From Flavobacterium notoginsengisoli (GTDB taxonomy: Bacteria > Bacteroidota > Bacteroidia > Flavobacteriales > Flavobacteriaceae): DNA of 64,000 nt. The stretch lies in assembly GCF_014207905.1 (NCBI RefSeq), contig NZ_JACHLB010000001.1, positions 1 through 64,000 on the forward strand. The letters run 5' to 3'. Numbering within the stretch: position 1 is the stretch's first letter; every line of letters begins with the position of its first letter. Below are positions 26,687 through 35,997 of this stretch, piece after piece. The notes under the pieces were generated by a model, which made no database searches, had not been told where the DNA came from, and saw only the letters and a list, made by a program, of their open reading frames with translations. Position numbers and translations under genes: made by a program.

Positions 26687-26829
26687 GTGTGATTTAACGC
26701 AAAGTTCGCAAGGATTTTTTGCTCAGTTTGTGTTTATCAAATGTAAAAGAACGCAAAGCTTTGTGAACTTAGCGTTTGTAAACGTTAATCTTGATAAAAA
26801 ACCTTTGCGAACTTTGCGTTAAATCACAC
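26687..26829. repeat. Long inverted repeat with AACGCAAAGTTCGCAA arms
   Basis: The first 25 bases (gtgtgatttaacgcaaagtt...) from 26687-26711 are repeated perfectly in reverse at 26805-26829. The loop carries a shorter inner pair, gcaaagctttgtgaactt. It lies upstream of kynU. The aacgcaaagttcgcaag core returns at 56170 and, in part, at 25203 and 58324. Confidence 0.8.
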
Positions 26830-26866
26830 AACGAACTTCAAAACTTGAAACCATTAAAAACAAAAA

Positions 26867-26895
26867 ACCCGACAAGTCTCAAAAACTCGTCGGGT
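26867..26895 (-). terminator. Terminator of queA
   Basis: ACCCGACAAGT and ACTCGTCGGGT pair with one G-U, loop CTCAAAA, and on the minus strand a run of six T follows. It lies 22 bases after the queA stop codon. Confidence 0.8.
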
Positions 26896-26917
26896 CTTTT
26901 TATACTATAAATTCTAA

Positions 26918-27967
26918 TTAAAGAATTAACATCGCATCTCCGTAAGAATAGAATTTGTATCCTTCTTTGATCGCTTCTTCGTATGCTTTTTTCATTAAAT
27001 CGTGACCACAGAAAGCAGAAATCATCATTAACAATGTTGATTTTGGTGTGTGGAAGTTTGTAATCATACAGTTTGCAATACTGAAATCGTGAGGAGGGAA
27101 AATGAATTTATTTGTCCATCCTTCGTAAGGATTTAAAGTATTTGCAGAAGAAACTGAACTTTCGATTGCACGCATAGAAGTTGTTCCTACAGCACAAATA
27201 CGTTTTTTCTTTGCTTTTCCTTCGTTTACAATATCACAAGCTGCTTGAGTAATGATTAATTCCTCAGAATCCATTTTATGTTTAGATAAATCTTCAACCT
27301 CAACTGGGTTAAAAGTTCCTAAACCAACGTGTAAAGTTACCTCAGCAAAATTTACTCCTTTGATTTCTAATTTTTTCAAAAGGTGTTTTGAGAAGTGTAA
27401 ACCAGCAGTTGGCGCCGCTACAGCTCCTTCTTCTTTTGCGTAAATAGTTTGGTATCTTTCAGCATCTTCTGGAGTAACATCTCTGTTGATGTATTTAGGA
27501 ATTGGAGTTTCTCCAAGTTCTGTCAATTTGTTTCTGAATTCTTCATAAGAACCATCGTATAAGAAACGTAAAGTTCTACCACGAGAAGTTGTATTGTCAA
27601 TTACCTCAGCAACTAATGAATCATCATCGCCAAAATAAAGTTTGTTACCAATACGGATTTTTCTAGCAGGATCTACTAAAACATCCCAAAGACGTTGCTC
27701 AGAATTTAATTCTCTTAATAAGAAAACCTCAATTCTCGCTCCAGTTTTTTCTTTGTTTCCGTACAAACGTGCAGGGAAAACTTTTGTATTATTTAAAATT
27801 AAAACGTCTCCGTCATCAAAATAGTTGATAACGTCTTTAAACATTTTATGTTCGATAGTGTTTTTTTGACGGTCAATTACCATTAAACGAGATTCATCTC
27901 TATTTTCTGCTGGAAATTCAGCCAAAAGTTCTTTCGGTAAATTGAAATTGAAGTGTGATAATTTCAT
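26918..27967 (-). CDS. queA: S-adenosylmethionine:tRNA ribosyltransferase-isomerase
   Basis: A 349-residue enzyme that transfers and isomerises ribose from SAM onto preQ1 in tRNA, giving epoxyqueuosine. The N-terminal [19 protein letters not shown], the motif [15 protein letters not shown], the GATIEV-like GARIEVFL and the C-terminal [14 protein letters not shown] are diagnostic. Length is normal. The genome also carries queE in this window (3876-4508). queA has its own terminator. Between it and aroA lies an inverted repeat with an aroA terminator inside. Confidence 0.95.
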   Translation of the reverse strand: MKLSHFNFNLPKELLAEFPAENRDESRLMVIDRQKNTIEHKMFKDVINYFDDGDVLILNNTKVFPARLYGNKEKTGARIEVFLLRELNSEQRLWDVLVDPARKIRIGNKLYFGDDDSLVAEVIDNTTSRGRTLRFLYDGSYEEFRNKLTELGETPIPKYINRDVTPEDAERYQTIYAKEEGAVAAPTAGLHFSKHLLKKLEIKGVNFAEVTLHVGLGTFNPVEVEDLSKHKMDSEELIITQAACDIVNEGKAKKKRICAVGTTSMRAIESSVSSANTLNPYEGWTNKFIFPPHDFSIANCMITNFHTPKSTLLMMISAFCGHDLMKKAYEEAIKEGYKFYSYGDAMLIL

Positions 27968-28131
27968 ATTTGAATTGTTGATTTTAGAGTGTAGATTTTA
28001 GATTTGTTTATCTAAAATTTTAAATCGGATGCAAATATACGATTGTGAGATAGGCGTTGTCAAGTGTTTTGACGTTTATTTTTAAAAGTCCTTGATTTTG
28101 TGGTGTTTTCGTAACCATTAAAAATGCGTTT

Positions 28132-28322
28132 TTTGAACCATATAAGAAATATAAGTTCATTTAAAAAAGTTCCAAAGCTGCAAAGTGACAAAGTTTCTGA
28201 GGCTTTAAAAAACTGTCAGGTGTTTACTTTTTAGATAAGCATAAAAAAAACCTCTGGTATCAATCAGAGGTTATATTATTAAGCTTTATTTAAATGAACT
28301 TATATTTCTTATATGGTTCAAA
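28132..28322. repeat. Inverted repeat, ATATAAG family, with a terminator in its loop (copy B)
   Basis: A 34-bp arm at 28132-28165 is repeated perfectly in reverse at 28289-28322. The 123-base interior includes the aroA terminator (28249-28272) and an aagttccaaagctgcaaag repeat-like piece. Both arms contain the family core ATATAAG. It fills the 360-base gap between queA and aroA, which has no further gene. Confidence 0.85.
28249..28272 (-). terminator. Terminator of aroA
   Basis: AACCTCTG and CAGAGGTT form an 8-bp stem; on the minus strand TTTTTTT (complement of 28242-28248) follows. It lies inside the inverted repeat 28132-28322. Confidence 0.8.
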
Positions 28323-28327
28323 AAAAA

Positions 28328-29557
28328 TTACAATTCTGAGATTTGAAAGTTCAATGCTTTTAAATCATTCCAGAAATCTGGGTATGATTTAGAAACTACT
28401 TCGGCATCATCAATAATAATTGGAACTTTAATTGCTAAAGGAGCAAATGCCATTGCCATACGGTGATCATTATATGTCGCAATGTGAACATCGTGATTAA
28501 TAACTCCTGAACGCTTTAAAGTTAAGCTGTCATTGGTTACAGAAATATCTGCTCCTAATTTTGTAAGCTCGATTCGTAATGCTTCAAGCCTATCTGTTTC
28601 TTTAATTTTTAAGGTATGAAGTCCAGTCAAGTGGCATCCAATTCCTAAACCTAAACAAGTTACCACAATAGTTTGAGCAATATCTGGCGTGTTGTTCAAT
28701 TCAAAATTTACATCTTGATAATTGAAACCAGCTACTTTTTCCAAAGTCATTTTATTGTTTTGGAAAGTCGTTTTCACACCCATTTTTTCATAAAGAGAAA
28801 CTAATTCTGAATCTCCTTGAAGACTGTTTTCTTTATAACTGCTTAAAGTAATTTTTGCAGCATCAGATAATGCAACTAAACTAAAGAAATAAGAAGCAGA
28901 ACTCCAGTCAGATTCTACAACCATTTCTTTTGTTTCAACCGCTTCTTTAGGATAAACTTTAATTACATTTCCTTCAAAACTTGTTTTAATATCTAAATCC
29001 GTTAACAAAGCTAATGTCATTTTGATATATGGAATTGAAGTGATTTCTCCTTCTAAAGTCAATTCTAAACCATTATCTAATTTTGAAGCAACTAACAAAA
29101 GAGCCGAAATATATTGACTGCTTACATTGGCTGCCAAAGTTACTTTTGAAGCCGTAACTTTTTTTCCTTTAATTCTGATTGGCGGATAACCTTCTTCTTT
29201 TTCATAAGAGATTTCAACACCTAATTGCTCCAAAGCTTCAACCAAGATTTTGATTGGACGCTCTTGCATTCTGCTTGAACCAGTCAAAACCACTTCTCTT
29301 CCTTCGTTTACCGAAAAATAAGCAGTTAAGAAACGCATTGCAGTTCCTGCATGGTGAATGTCTACAATTTCGTCATTTCCTGCCAAGGCTTTTTGCATTA
29401 CTTCGCTATCGTCAGAGTTTGAAGTATTGGCTAAAGTAATATTTGGGAATAATGCTTTTAATAGTAATAAACGATTCGTTTCGCTTTTTGAACCTGTGAT
29501 ATTGAGTTGCGAATCATCAATTATGAATGATGAATTCGTCGTTAATTTTAAATTCAT
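28328..29557 (-). CDS. aroA: 3-phosphoshikimate 1-carboxyvinyltransferase (EPSP synthase)
   Basis: About 409 residues from the Met of MNLKLTTNSSFIIDDSQ (29557); an upstream Met at 29599 would add 14 unconserved residues. It makes EPSP from shikimate 3-phosphate and PEP, two steps before chorismate and hence before the Phe/Tyr operon at 43-47 kb. Landmarks are NITGSKSETNRLLLLKAL (shikimate-binding KSxxxR), GTAMRFLTAYF and KVYPK, with the C-terminal SYPDFWNDL. It is a little shorter than E. coli AroA, as in other Bacteroidota. Confidence 0.93.
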   Translation of the reverse strand: MNLKLTTNSSFIIDDSQLNITGSKSETNRLLLLKALFPNITLANTSNSDDSEVMQKALAGNDEIVDIHHAGTAMRFLTAYFSVNEGREVVLTGSSRMQERPIKILVEALEQLGVEISYEKEEGYPPIRIKGKKVTASKVTLAANVSSQYISALLLVASKLDNGLELTLEGEITSIPYIKMTLALLTDLDIKTSFEGNVIKVYPKEAVETKEMVVESDWSSASYFFSLVALSDAAKITLSSYKENSLQGDSELVSLYEKMGVKTTFQNNKMTLEKVAGFNYQDVNFELNNTPDIAQTIVVTCLGLGIGCHLTGLHTLKIKETDRLEALRIELTKLGADISVTNDSLTLKRSGVINHDVHIATYNDHRMAMAFAPLAIKVPIIIDDAEVVSKSYPDFWNDLKALNFQISEL

Positions 29558-29655
29558 GATATTAGTTATGAGTTGCGAATTATGAGTAACATAATCCAAG
29601 CGCGCAATTTACCACTCCTCGTCCGTAAATCAAAATTCACGCTGAAATTTCACAA

Positions 29656-29982
29656 TTATTTCAATTTATCGTTGTTTTTGTGACGATCTTTATCTCTAAC
29701 CGATTTTAAATCCATTTTTTTGTCAAAAGCCGCTTGTAAATCGATTCCTGTTTGATTTGCCAAACATAAAACCACAAAAACAACATCTGCTAATTCTTCA
29801 CCTAAATCTTTGTTTTTATCGCTTTCTTTTTCAGATTGTTCTCCGTAACGACGCGCAATGATTCTAGCAACTTCACCAACTTCTTCTGTAAGCTGCGCCA
29901 TATTGGTCAATTCGTTAAAGTAACGAACACCGTGTTCTTTTATCCAAGTATCAACATCTAACTGTGCATTTTTCAAATCCAT
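29656..29982 (-). CDS. MazG-like nucleotide pyrophosphohydrolase
   Basis: A 108-residue all-helical MazG-fold protein that would hydrolyse (d)NTPs to monophosphates. The metal-binding helix pair is visible as LTEEVGEVARIIARRYG and LGEELADVVFVVLCLA (conserved EExxE and ExxD residues). It is the first gene after a four-base gap from the DUF3857 array, on the same strand, but no functional link is evident. Typical length for a single-domain MazG-like protein. Confidence 0.88.
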   Translation of the reverse strand: MDLKNAQLDVDTWIKEHGVRYFNELTNMAQLTEEVGEVARIIARRYGEQSEKESDKNKDLGEELADVVFVVLCLANQTGIDLQAAFDKKMDLKSVRDKDRHKNNDKLK

Positions 29983-29985
29983 CTT

Positions 29986-31950
29986 CTAGGTCTTTTTAAG
30001 AATTATTTTGTCATTTTGAATTTCGATTATTTTCTGAAAAAAGTCTTTTATCATGCTATAATCTTCAGCTGCAAAGATAGCTTTACTTATTTCTTGTGTC
30101 ACTTTAATTTGTATTTGATTTTCATCAGACATAATATTCATTGTATAAGAAGCTGCTTTGTCTTCCATTACGATTCTTATCGGAGAAGGCAATGATTCTA
30201 CTGTATAGCCTTTTGGTATTTGCAAAAACATATTAAATCTTCGTTGTTCTGGAAAACCAAAATAAATTGGCATTTGCCTTTTTTCTAGTTTAAATGGATT
30301 GCTTTTGTAAGCAAAAAACAATAACGGATTTACAAATAATTTTCCTCCAATTATATCGTACGCTTTATCGATACTGAAAGAAGCTTTTTCCATAACTGGC
30401 TTTGATAAATCTTGATTTTCAGCCCTGTAATCTTCTATTTCGATGCCATTAAACTGCTGTTCAAATTTTTCTATGTTGCTCTCATTAGTTTTAGTACCGT
30501 ATTTTTCTCTAAAAATCAAAGCATTATAATCTGTTTTTTGCAAAGACAAACTTCCTTCTAATTTCGCTTGCTCCGGATCTATAAATGCACTGACAGTATT
30601 ATTTATTACCGAGAATTGGGTTGGAATTAATTCTACTTCTTGACTATTTCCGTTTTCTTTTATCAATCTTCCTTTCCAATTTAAAACATTTAATGGAAGA
30701 ATATTTGGAACTGTAAACTTACTGGTTGCATCTAATAAAATCTGTTTTCCATCTATTTCTGCAGCCGCTATAAGATAATTGAAAACCGTTCTGTTAGGAA
30801 AAACTGAAACTCCATTTTCTACCGTACTTACCAAAACAGGATCAACTTGTATCTTTGCTGCTTTTAGCATAGAAATCAGCAAAAGATTGATTTCTGCAGT
30901 ATTTCCTGTTTTTTCTTCGAATGCTTTTTTTACACCTTTATCAACATAATAGCCTTTCTTCTTATTCCAGTTCATTCTGTTTTGAACGAACTTAAAAATG
31001 GTATCCAATCGCTCTCTGGGAGAATTTTTGTTGATTAAAATTTTCTTTAAATCCTCTTCAAAAAAATTTCTGTTTCCCAATTCTTTTGCAAAATCAGCAT
31101 TTTTATAAGTTGACTCGGCTACACCTTCCCAAGTTTTGGTAAAGTTTACGACTGGTTTATCTGGAAATCTTTTTAGCTCTAATTCGTTTTGAATTGAACC
31201 TTTGAAATTGTTTATGTTATTGACATAGTTTTCATCTTGAAGTGCTGGAACATCAACTCCTGAGTATAAACTATTAATTTGTTTATAATTACTTCCATAA
31301 ACTTGTTTAATAGGCTGAACATCGGCAGTCATTTCTGGTTTATATGTTCCAACAAGAAGTGTTTTATAAATAAAGAACTCTGGAATTTCAGATTTATATT
31401 CGAAATAATTTACTGGAATCTCGTATTGAAAATCAAAATCTGGAAGACGAACCAAATCCTCTGATTTCAAAGTATATTTAAATTCGATTACCGAACCTAC
31501 TTTTACATTGGGTAAAGCGATTGAGGCAACATTCCAATTTTTATTTACTTTTTCTTTAAAGCTACCTTCGCTATTCAGCTTTGTTTTTACTATTGCTCCG
31601 TTTTCAAGATTGTATGTTGCAGCATCAGAAAAAGAAACTTTGTCGTCTCTCAAATTTTCATAACCAACATAATAAGAAACTTTTTGGGTCGCCCAGCTTA
31701 AACCTTCTTTTTTATAAATTTTTACCCGAAACTCATACACATGATTAGCAAGAAATCCGCTTTGCTCATTGTAAGTAAAAAAAGTTCTCCCTTTTTTAAA
31801 TAAAATCGCGGCTGGCGCGGCAGTGTCTTTGGGATTTACCTTTTCCTGCAATTCCTGGACTGTTACTTTTCCTAATTCAAACTTTTGAGCATTAATTCTG
31901 GTAAGGGAGAAAATTAAAAAAAAGAAAACAGCAAGGGAACGAGAATTCAT
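29986..31950 (-). CDS. DUF3857 protein with degenerate transglutaminase domain (paralogue 1)
   Basis: A 654-residue exported protein: signal peptide ending NAQ near residue 21, DUF3857 domain about 55-210, transglutaminase-like core about 280-420, and a DUF2569-like or beta C-terminal region to the end. In the core the Cys loop reads GNTAEINLLLISML (near 348) where active members have GDCxD, and the His loop reads NYLIAAAEIDG, so catalytic Cys and His are missing. It is the fourth member of a tandem array and only four bases after the next gene. Confidence 0.85.
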   Translation of the reverse strand: MNSRSLAVFFFLIFSLTRINAQKFELGKVTVQELQEKVNPKDTAAPAAILFKKGRTFFTYNEQSGFLANHVYEFRVKIYKKEGLSWATQKVSYYVGYENLRDDKVSFSDAATYNLENGAIVKTKLNSEGSFKEKVNKNWNVASIALPNVKVGSVIEFKYTLKSEDLVRLPDFDFQYEIPVNYFEYKSEIPEFFIYKTLLVGTYKPEMTADVQPIKQVYGSNYKQINSLYSGVDVPALQDENYVNNINNFKGSIQNELELKRFPDKPVVNFTKTWEGVAESTYKNADFAKELGNRNFFEEDLKKILINKNSPRERLDTIFKFVQNRMNWNKKKGYYVDKGVKKAFEEKTGNTAEINLLLISMLKAAKIQVDPVLVSTVENGVSVFPNRTVFNYLIAAAEIDGKQILLDATSKFTVPNILPLNVLNWKGRLIKENGNSQEVELIPTQFSVINNTVSAFIDPEQAKLEGSLSLQKTDYNALIFREKYGTKTNESNIEKFEQQFNGIEIEDYRAENQDLSKPVMEKASFSIDKAYDIIGGKLFVNPLLFFAYKSNPFKLEKRQMPIYFGFPEQRRFNMFLQIPKGYTVESLPSPIRIVMEDKAASYTMNIMSDENQIQIKVTQEISKAIFAAEDYSMIKDFFQKIIEIQNDKIILKKT

Positions 31951-31953
31951 TGG

Positions 31954-33942
31954 TTATATTTTTTTGAGAATAATTTTTTGGTCTAGACTAACAATCATCT
32001 TTTGAAAAAGCATTTTTAAAGAATCATAGTCCTCTGCGGCAAAAGTACTACTGTTTATGTCTTTAGAAAAACTAAACTGAATTTTGTTGCCATCTTTCAT
32101 AATATTCATCATTACTATAATGGAGTTATCTTGAAAAACATATTTTGCAGGTTTTGGAAGTGATTCTACATCATAACCTTCTGGCATTTCTAAGTTAACC
32201 AGAATCTTTTCCTGATTTGGATAACCAAAATAAATTTCCATCTGTCTTTTTTCTTGAACGAAAGGATTTTTCGTTTTTGCATAAAACAGCAACGGATTTA
32301 TAAATAACTTTCCGCCAATGCTTTCTACAAAATTATTGGTTTCAAAAGCGAACGTTTCTAAAATTGGATCCGAGAGATTGGTAATTTTATTACTTACCGA
32401 ATAGTCAGAAATTTTTAAATCACCTAATTGCTGTTCTAATTTTTCAATATAATCCTGCTGATTTTTAGCTCCATTCTGAACTCTAAATCTATAAGCATCA
32501 TAATCGGTACGCTGAATTCTGATTTTACCATCTATCTTTCCATTTGGATTTATTGTAGCGACCATATTCGAAATTTCTTTTGAAGCTTTAGAAGGAACCA
32601 AATCAATTTCTTTCGAATTTCCATCGCTTTTAATTAATCTTCCTTTCCAGTTTAAAACATTCAATGGCAAAATATTTGGCGAAGTATATTTCTTGGAAGC
32701 GTCGAGCAGAATTTGTTTTCCGTCAATTTCTGCGCATGCAATTAAATAATTAAAACCCGTTCTAGTAGGATAAACCGGAACACCATTTTCAATTGTACTT
32801 ACCAAAACTGGGTTGGCATCTACTCCTGCCAATTTCAACATGTTTAGTAATATGAAATTGATTTCGGCAACATTTCCTGTCTGTTCTTTGTATGCTTTCT
32901 CAACTCCTTTTTTTGAAAAACAACTGTTAATCTCATTCCAATTCATTTTATTTTGAACGAACTTAAAAATGATATTTGTTCTTTCTTCTAATGATTCTAC
33001 GTTACCGAGCAGCTTTTTCACATCTTCTAGAAGAAAATCTCTTTTGCTGAGTTCTTTTCCAAAATTTTCATCTTTAAAAATCGTCGTTGCAACGCCTTCC
33101 CAAGTAATCGTAAAATCTTTTACAGGTTGTTCGGGCATTCGAATGCGTTCTAACTCATGTTTAATAGAACCTCTATAATTTTCTAAATTATCAACATAAG
33201 GTTCTTCTAATAAGGCGGGAATATTTTTTCCTGAATAAAAAGCATTTATCTGTTTATAACTTAGTTTTCGGGTTTGCCCATATTCGTTATCAAAACTCTG
33301 GTTTCCGTTTCCAAGTTTTGCATCGTTTTCTATTTTATTTTTTCCCGTCAGAATGGTTTTATAGATATAAAATTCTGGGAATTCTGTTTTATACTCAAAA
33401 TAATCTACAGGAATATCAAATTGAAAATCAAAATCAGGAAACTCTCCAATATTTTCAGATTTTAAAACGTATTTGTATTCTATAACAGATCCGACTTTGA
33501 CATTAGGAAGTGTTATTGTTTTTTCATTCCAATATTCATTAATTTTTTTCTTGAACTGACCTTGGCTTTCAAGTTTGGTTTTTTCTACTTTCCCGTTTTC
33601 CAAATTGTACGTTACTGCATTCGAAAACTCTAACATGTCTTCTCTTAAGTTTTGGTAACCAACATAGTAATGTACTTTTTGATCTGCCCATTTCAATCCT
33701 TCTTTCTTATAAATTTTAATTTTAAATTCATAAGTATGAACGGCAGAAAAACCTACTTTTTCATTATATGTAAAAACGGTTTTTCCTTTTTTGAATAAAA
33801 TGGCGGCAGGCGCCGAAGAATCTACAGGATGTATTTTTTCTTCTAATTCGGCAACAGTAACTTTTCCAAGCTCATATTTCTGAGCTTGGATATTTATTGT
33901 ACTACAAAATAAGGCAATACAAAACAGCAAAGATCTTAACAT
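31954..33942 (-). CDS. DUF3857 protein with degenerate transglutaminase domain (paralogue 2)
   Basis: A 662-residue exported paralogue of the two flanking genes (shared KFELGK/YELGKVTVAELEEK-type N-terminus and KYxLDA-type C-terminus). Signal peptide about 1-20 ending NIQAQ. The transglutaminase Cys loop reads GNVAEINFILLNML (near 357) and the His loop NYLIACAEIDG, so active-site residues are again lost, while the Asp loop ILLDAS is kept. Spacing to its neighbours is 4 and 6 bases, so the array is one operon. The role is unknown; possibly binding without catalysis. Confidence 0.85.
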   Translation of the reverse strand: MLRSLLFCIALFCSTINIQAQKYELGKVTVAELEEKIHPVDSSAPAAILFKKGKTVFTYNEKVGFSAVHTYEFKIKIYKKEGLKWADQKVHYYVGYQNLREDMLEFSNAVTYNLENGKVEKTKLESQGQFKKKINEYWNEKTITLPNVKVGSVIEYKYVLKSENIGEFPDFDFQFDIPVDYFEYKTEFPEFYIYKTILTGKNKIENDAKLGNGNQSFDNEYGQTRKLSYKQINAFYSGKNIPALLEEPYVDNLENYRGSIKHELERIRMPEQPVKDFTITWEGVATTIFKDENFGKELSKRDFLLEDVKKLLGNVESLEERTNIIFKFVQNKMNWNEINSCFSKKGVEKAYKEQTGNVAEINFILLNMLKLAGVDANPVLVSTIENGVPVYPTRTGFNYLIACAEIDGKQILLDASKKYTSPNILPLNVLNWKGRLIKSDGNSKEIDLVPSKASKEISNMVATINPNGKIDGKIRIQRTDYDAYRFRVQNGAKNQQDYIEKLEQQLGDLKISDYSVSNKITNLSDPILETFAFETNNFVESIGGKLFINPLLFYAKTKNPFVQEKRQMEIYFGYPNQEKILVNLEMPEGYDVESLPKPAKYVFQDNSIIVMMNIMKDGNKIQFSFSKDINSSTFAAEDYDSLKMLFQKMIVSLDQKIILKKI

Positions 33943-33947
33943 GATAT

Positions 33948-35960
33948 TTATATGCGTTTTAGAACTATTTTTTCTGTTTGTTTTGCGATTACTCCTTTAT
34001 AGTATTCTTTTAGCATTTCATATTGTTCTGTACTAATAATAGCTTCATTAATTTGATTGACAACCATTAATTGCAAAACATTATCATTTGCCAATATATT
34101 AAACTTGAAGCTTCCTAAGTTATTTTCCATGTTGTAAGCAACAGGCTGCGGTAATGTTTCTACTGCAAATCCATCAGGAATTTTGATTGTAATATTGAAT
34201 TTGTCTTGAAACGGATAACCAAAATCTACTGGATATTCGCGCACTTCTTGCTTGAAAGGATTTTTTTCTTGAGCAAAAAACAACATTGGATTTACATATA
34301 TTTTTCCTCCAATCATTTCAGACAAATCGCCTCCTTTAAAAGAATAAGATTCAATTGTTGGAGATAGCAATTCCTTCTCGTTAGTTCTAGAATATTCGCT
34401 TACTTCAATTTTTCTATTATTATTTTCAAGTTTTTCTAGATATTCATCTTCTTTCGATTTTTCGAAATTTTCTCTACTCAACATTGCTCTGTAATCGGTG
34501 CACTGTCTTCTAGCTTTTCCGCTTACTTTTCCATCAGCATCAATATCAAAATTCATAAAAACAATATCATTTGATGTTTTATGTGGCATTAAATCTATTT
34601 CTTCAGAAGAACCATTTTTTCTAATCAATCTTCCGAACCAGTTTAATGTTCTAAATGGAAGAACGTTTGGCACAGAATATTTATAACTGGCATCTAATAA
34701 AATGTATCCTTCTGGAGTTTCAACAGCAGCAATAACATAATTAAAGGCATTTCTGTTTGGAAACAAAGCAATTCCGTTAGAACGTGTGCTTACCAAAACT
34801 GGGTTTGCTGTCAAACCTGCAGAACGCAACATTGCTGTAAGCATTAAATTAATATCTGCGATATTTCCTGTTTTATCTTTATATGCTTTTCGCACACCGT
34901 TATCACAGCTAAAACCTGTATAACCGTTCCATTTTACATTTCCTTTTACAAAATTTAAGATTGCCCAGATTTTTTCGTTTTGGTTGGTAATTCCTCCCAG
35001 AAATTTTTTCAAATCTTCTTCAAAATAACCAGTTTTATTCAATTCTGGACCAAAATCCTCATATTCATAAATTGTTTTCACAACAGAATTCCAGTCTGTA
35101 GAAAGTTCCTTAACTGGTTGATTAGGAAAACGAACTAACGATAATTCGTGTTCAACACTTGAAGTATAATTGTCAATATTATTTACATAATCCTCATCTT
35201 TTAAAGCAGGAAAATCTTGAGCAACATACGTAGTTTCGGTTTCTACATAATCAATTTTATCGTTATAAAATTCTGTTCTAGAAACAAGTCCAGTTCCTCT
35301 TTCTTTACTATTAATTGTTACACTTTTAGGGTTTTTAACAGTAGTTATTTTAGGAAAAATATATCCTTTTTGTCTTGGTTTAAAAACATAATATTCTGGA
35401 TAAGCTATTTTAAACTCAGAGTAGTTAACTGGAATAGAAGTCTGAAAATCCCAATCACGAACAATAGATTCGCGAGGGCATCTTATAGAATAATGATATT
35501 CTATAACAGAACCTTCTTTTACATTTGGCATTGTAATTTTTTTTAGACCTCTAAATTTAGAAAGAGCCTCATCAAAAGAACCATCACTCTTTAGTTTTGT
35601 TTTTTCAATCTTTCCATTTACAAGATTGTAAGTAACAGCATCAGAAAAAAATACTCTTTCTTTTAAATTGGTCTGATTGTAATACCAAACACTTTGATTG
35701 GCCCACTCGTAACCTTCTTTTTTATAAATCTTAATACGAGCTTCAACATCTGTGACCATTATAAAACCTTCATTCTGGTCAAATTCCATTTTAGACACTC
35801 CTTTTTTGTACAAAATGGCAGCAGCAGCTGAAGAATCTTTAGGATGAACTTTCTGCTCTAATTCGGCAATAGAAACTTTTCCTAATTTGAATTCTTGCGA
35901 AATCGCTTTGGGAGCGACTAGCAGAATGCAAGACAAGCTAAGTAGTTTAATAATTTTCAT
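33948..35960 (-). CDS. DUF3857 protein with degenerate transglutaminase domain (paralogue 3)
   Basis: A 670-residue exported protein of the same tandem family, with signal peptide about 1-20 (ending AISQ). It carries an extra insertion near 230 relative to the others. The Cys loop is GNIADINLMLTAML (near 364); the His loop is NYVIAAVETPEG, again without Cys and His. The Asp loop YILLDAS is intact. Thirty-seven bases separate it from the fourth array member, which retains the active site. Confidence 0.85.
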   Translation of the reverse strand: MKIIKLLSLSCILLVAPKAISQEFKLGKVSIAELEQKVHPKDSSAAAAILYKKGVSKMEFDQNEGFIMVTDVEARIKIYKKEGYEWANQSVWYYNQTNLKERVFFSDAVTYNLVNGKIEKTKLKSDGSFDEALSKFRGLKKITMPNVKEGSVIEYHYSIRCPRESIVRDWDFQTSIPVNYSEFKIAYPEYYVFKPRQKGYIFPKITTVKNPKSVTINSKERGTGLVSRTEFYNDKIDYVETETTYVAQDFPALKDEDYVNNIDNYTSSVEHELSLVRFPNQPVKELSTDWNSVVKTIYEYEDFGPELNKTGYFEEDLKKFLGGITNQNEKIWAILNFVKGNVKWNGYTGFSCDNGVRKAYKDKTGNIADINLMLTAMLRSAGLTANPVLVSTRSNGIALFPNRNAFNYVIAAVETPEGYILLDASYKYSVPNVLPFRTLNWFGRLIRKNGSSEEIDLMPHKTSNDIVFMNFDIDADGKVSGKARRQCTDYRAMLSRENFEKSKEDEYLEKLENNNRKIEVSEYSRTNEKELLSPTIESYSFKGGDLSEMIGGKIYVNPMLFFAQEKNPFKQEVREYPVDFGYPFQDKFNITIKIPDGFAVETLPQPVAYNMENNLGSFKFNILANDNVLQLMVVNQINEAIISTEQYEMLKEYYKGVIAKQTEKIVLKRI

Positions 35961-35997
35961 TGGTAATTCTTGGTTTGTTTTTGGGTTATGATTCGTT

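Larger units (their letters stand above)
26608..26917. other. Spacer between kynU and queA
   Basis: 310 bases that hold a long inverted repeat (26687-26829) and the queA terminator (26867-26895). No gene was found. It is the region where a kynU promoter would lie, but no clear -7/-33 pair was recognised. Confidence 0.5.

Noticed and set aside
26687..26829. Possible CRISPR-like repeats
   Set aside because: Only one inverted pair and no regular spacing or direct repeats, so not a CRISPR array; no cas genes.
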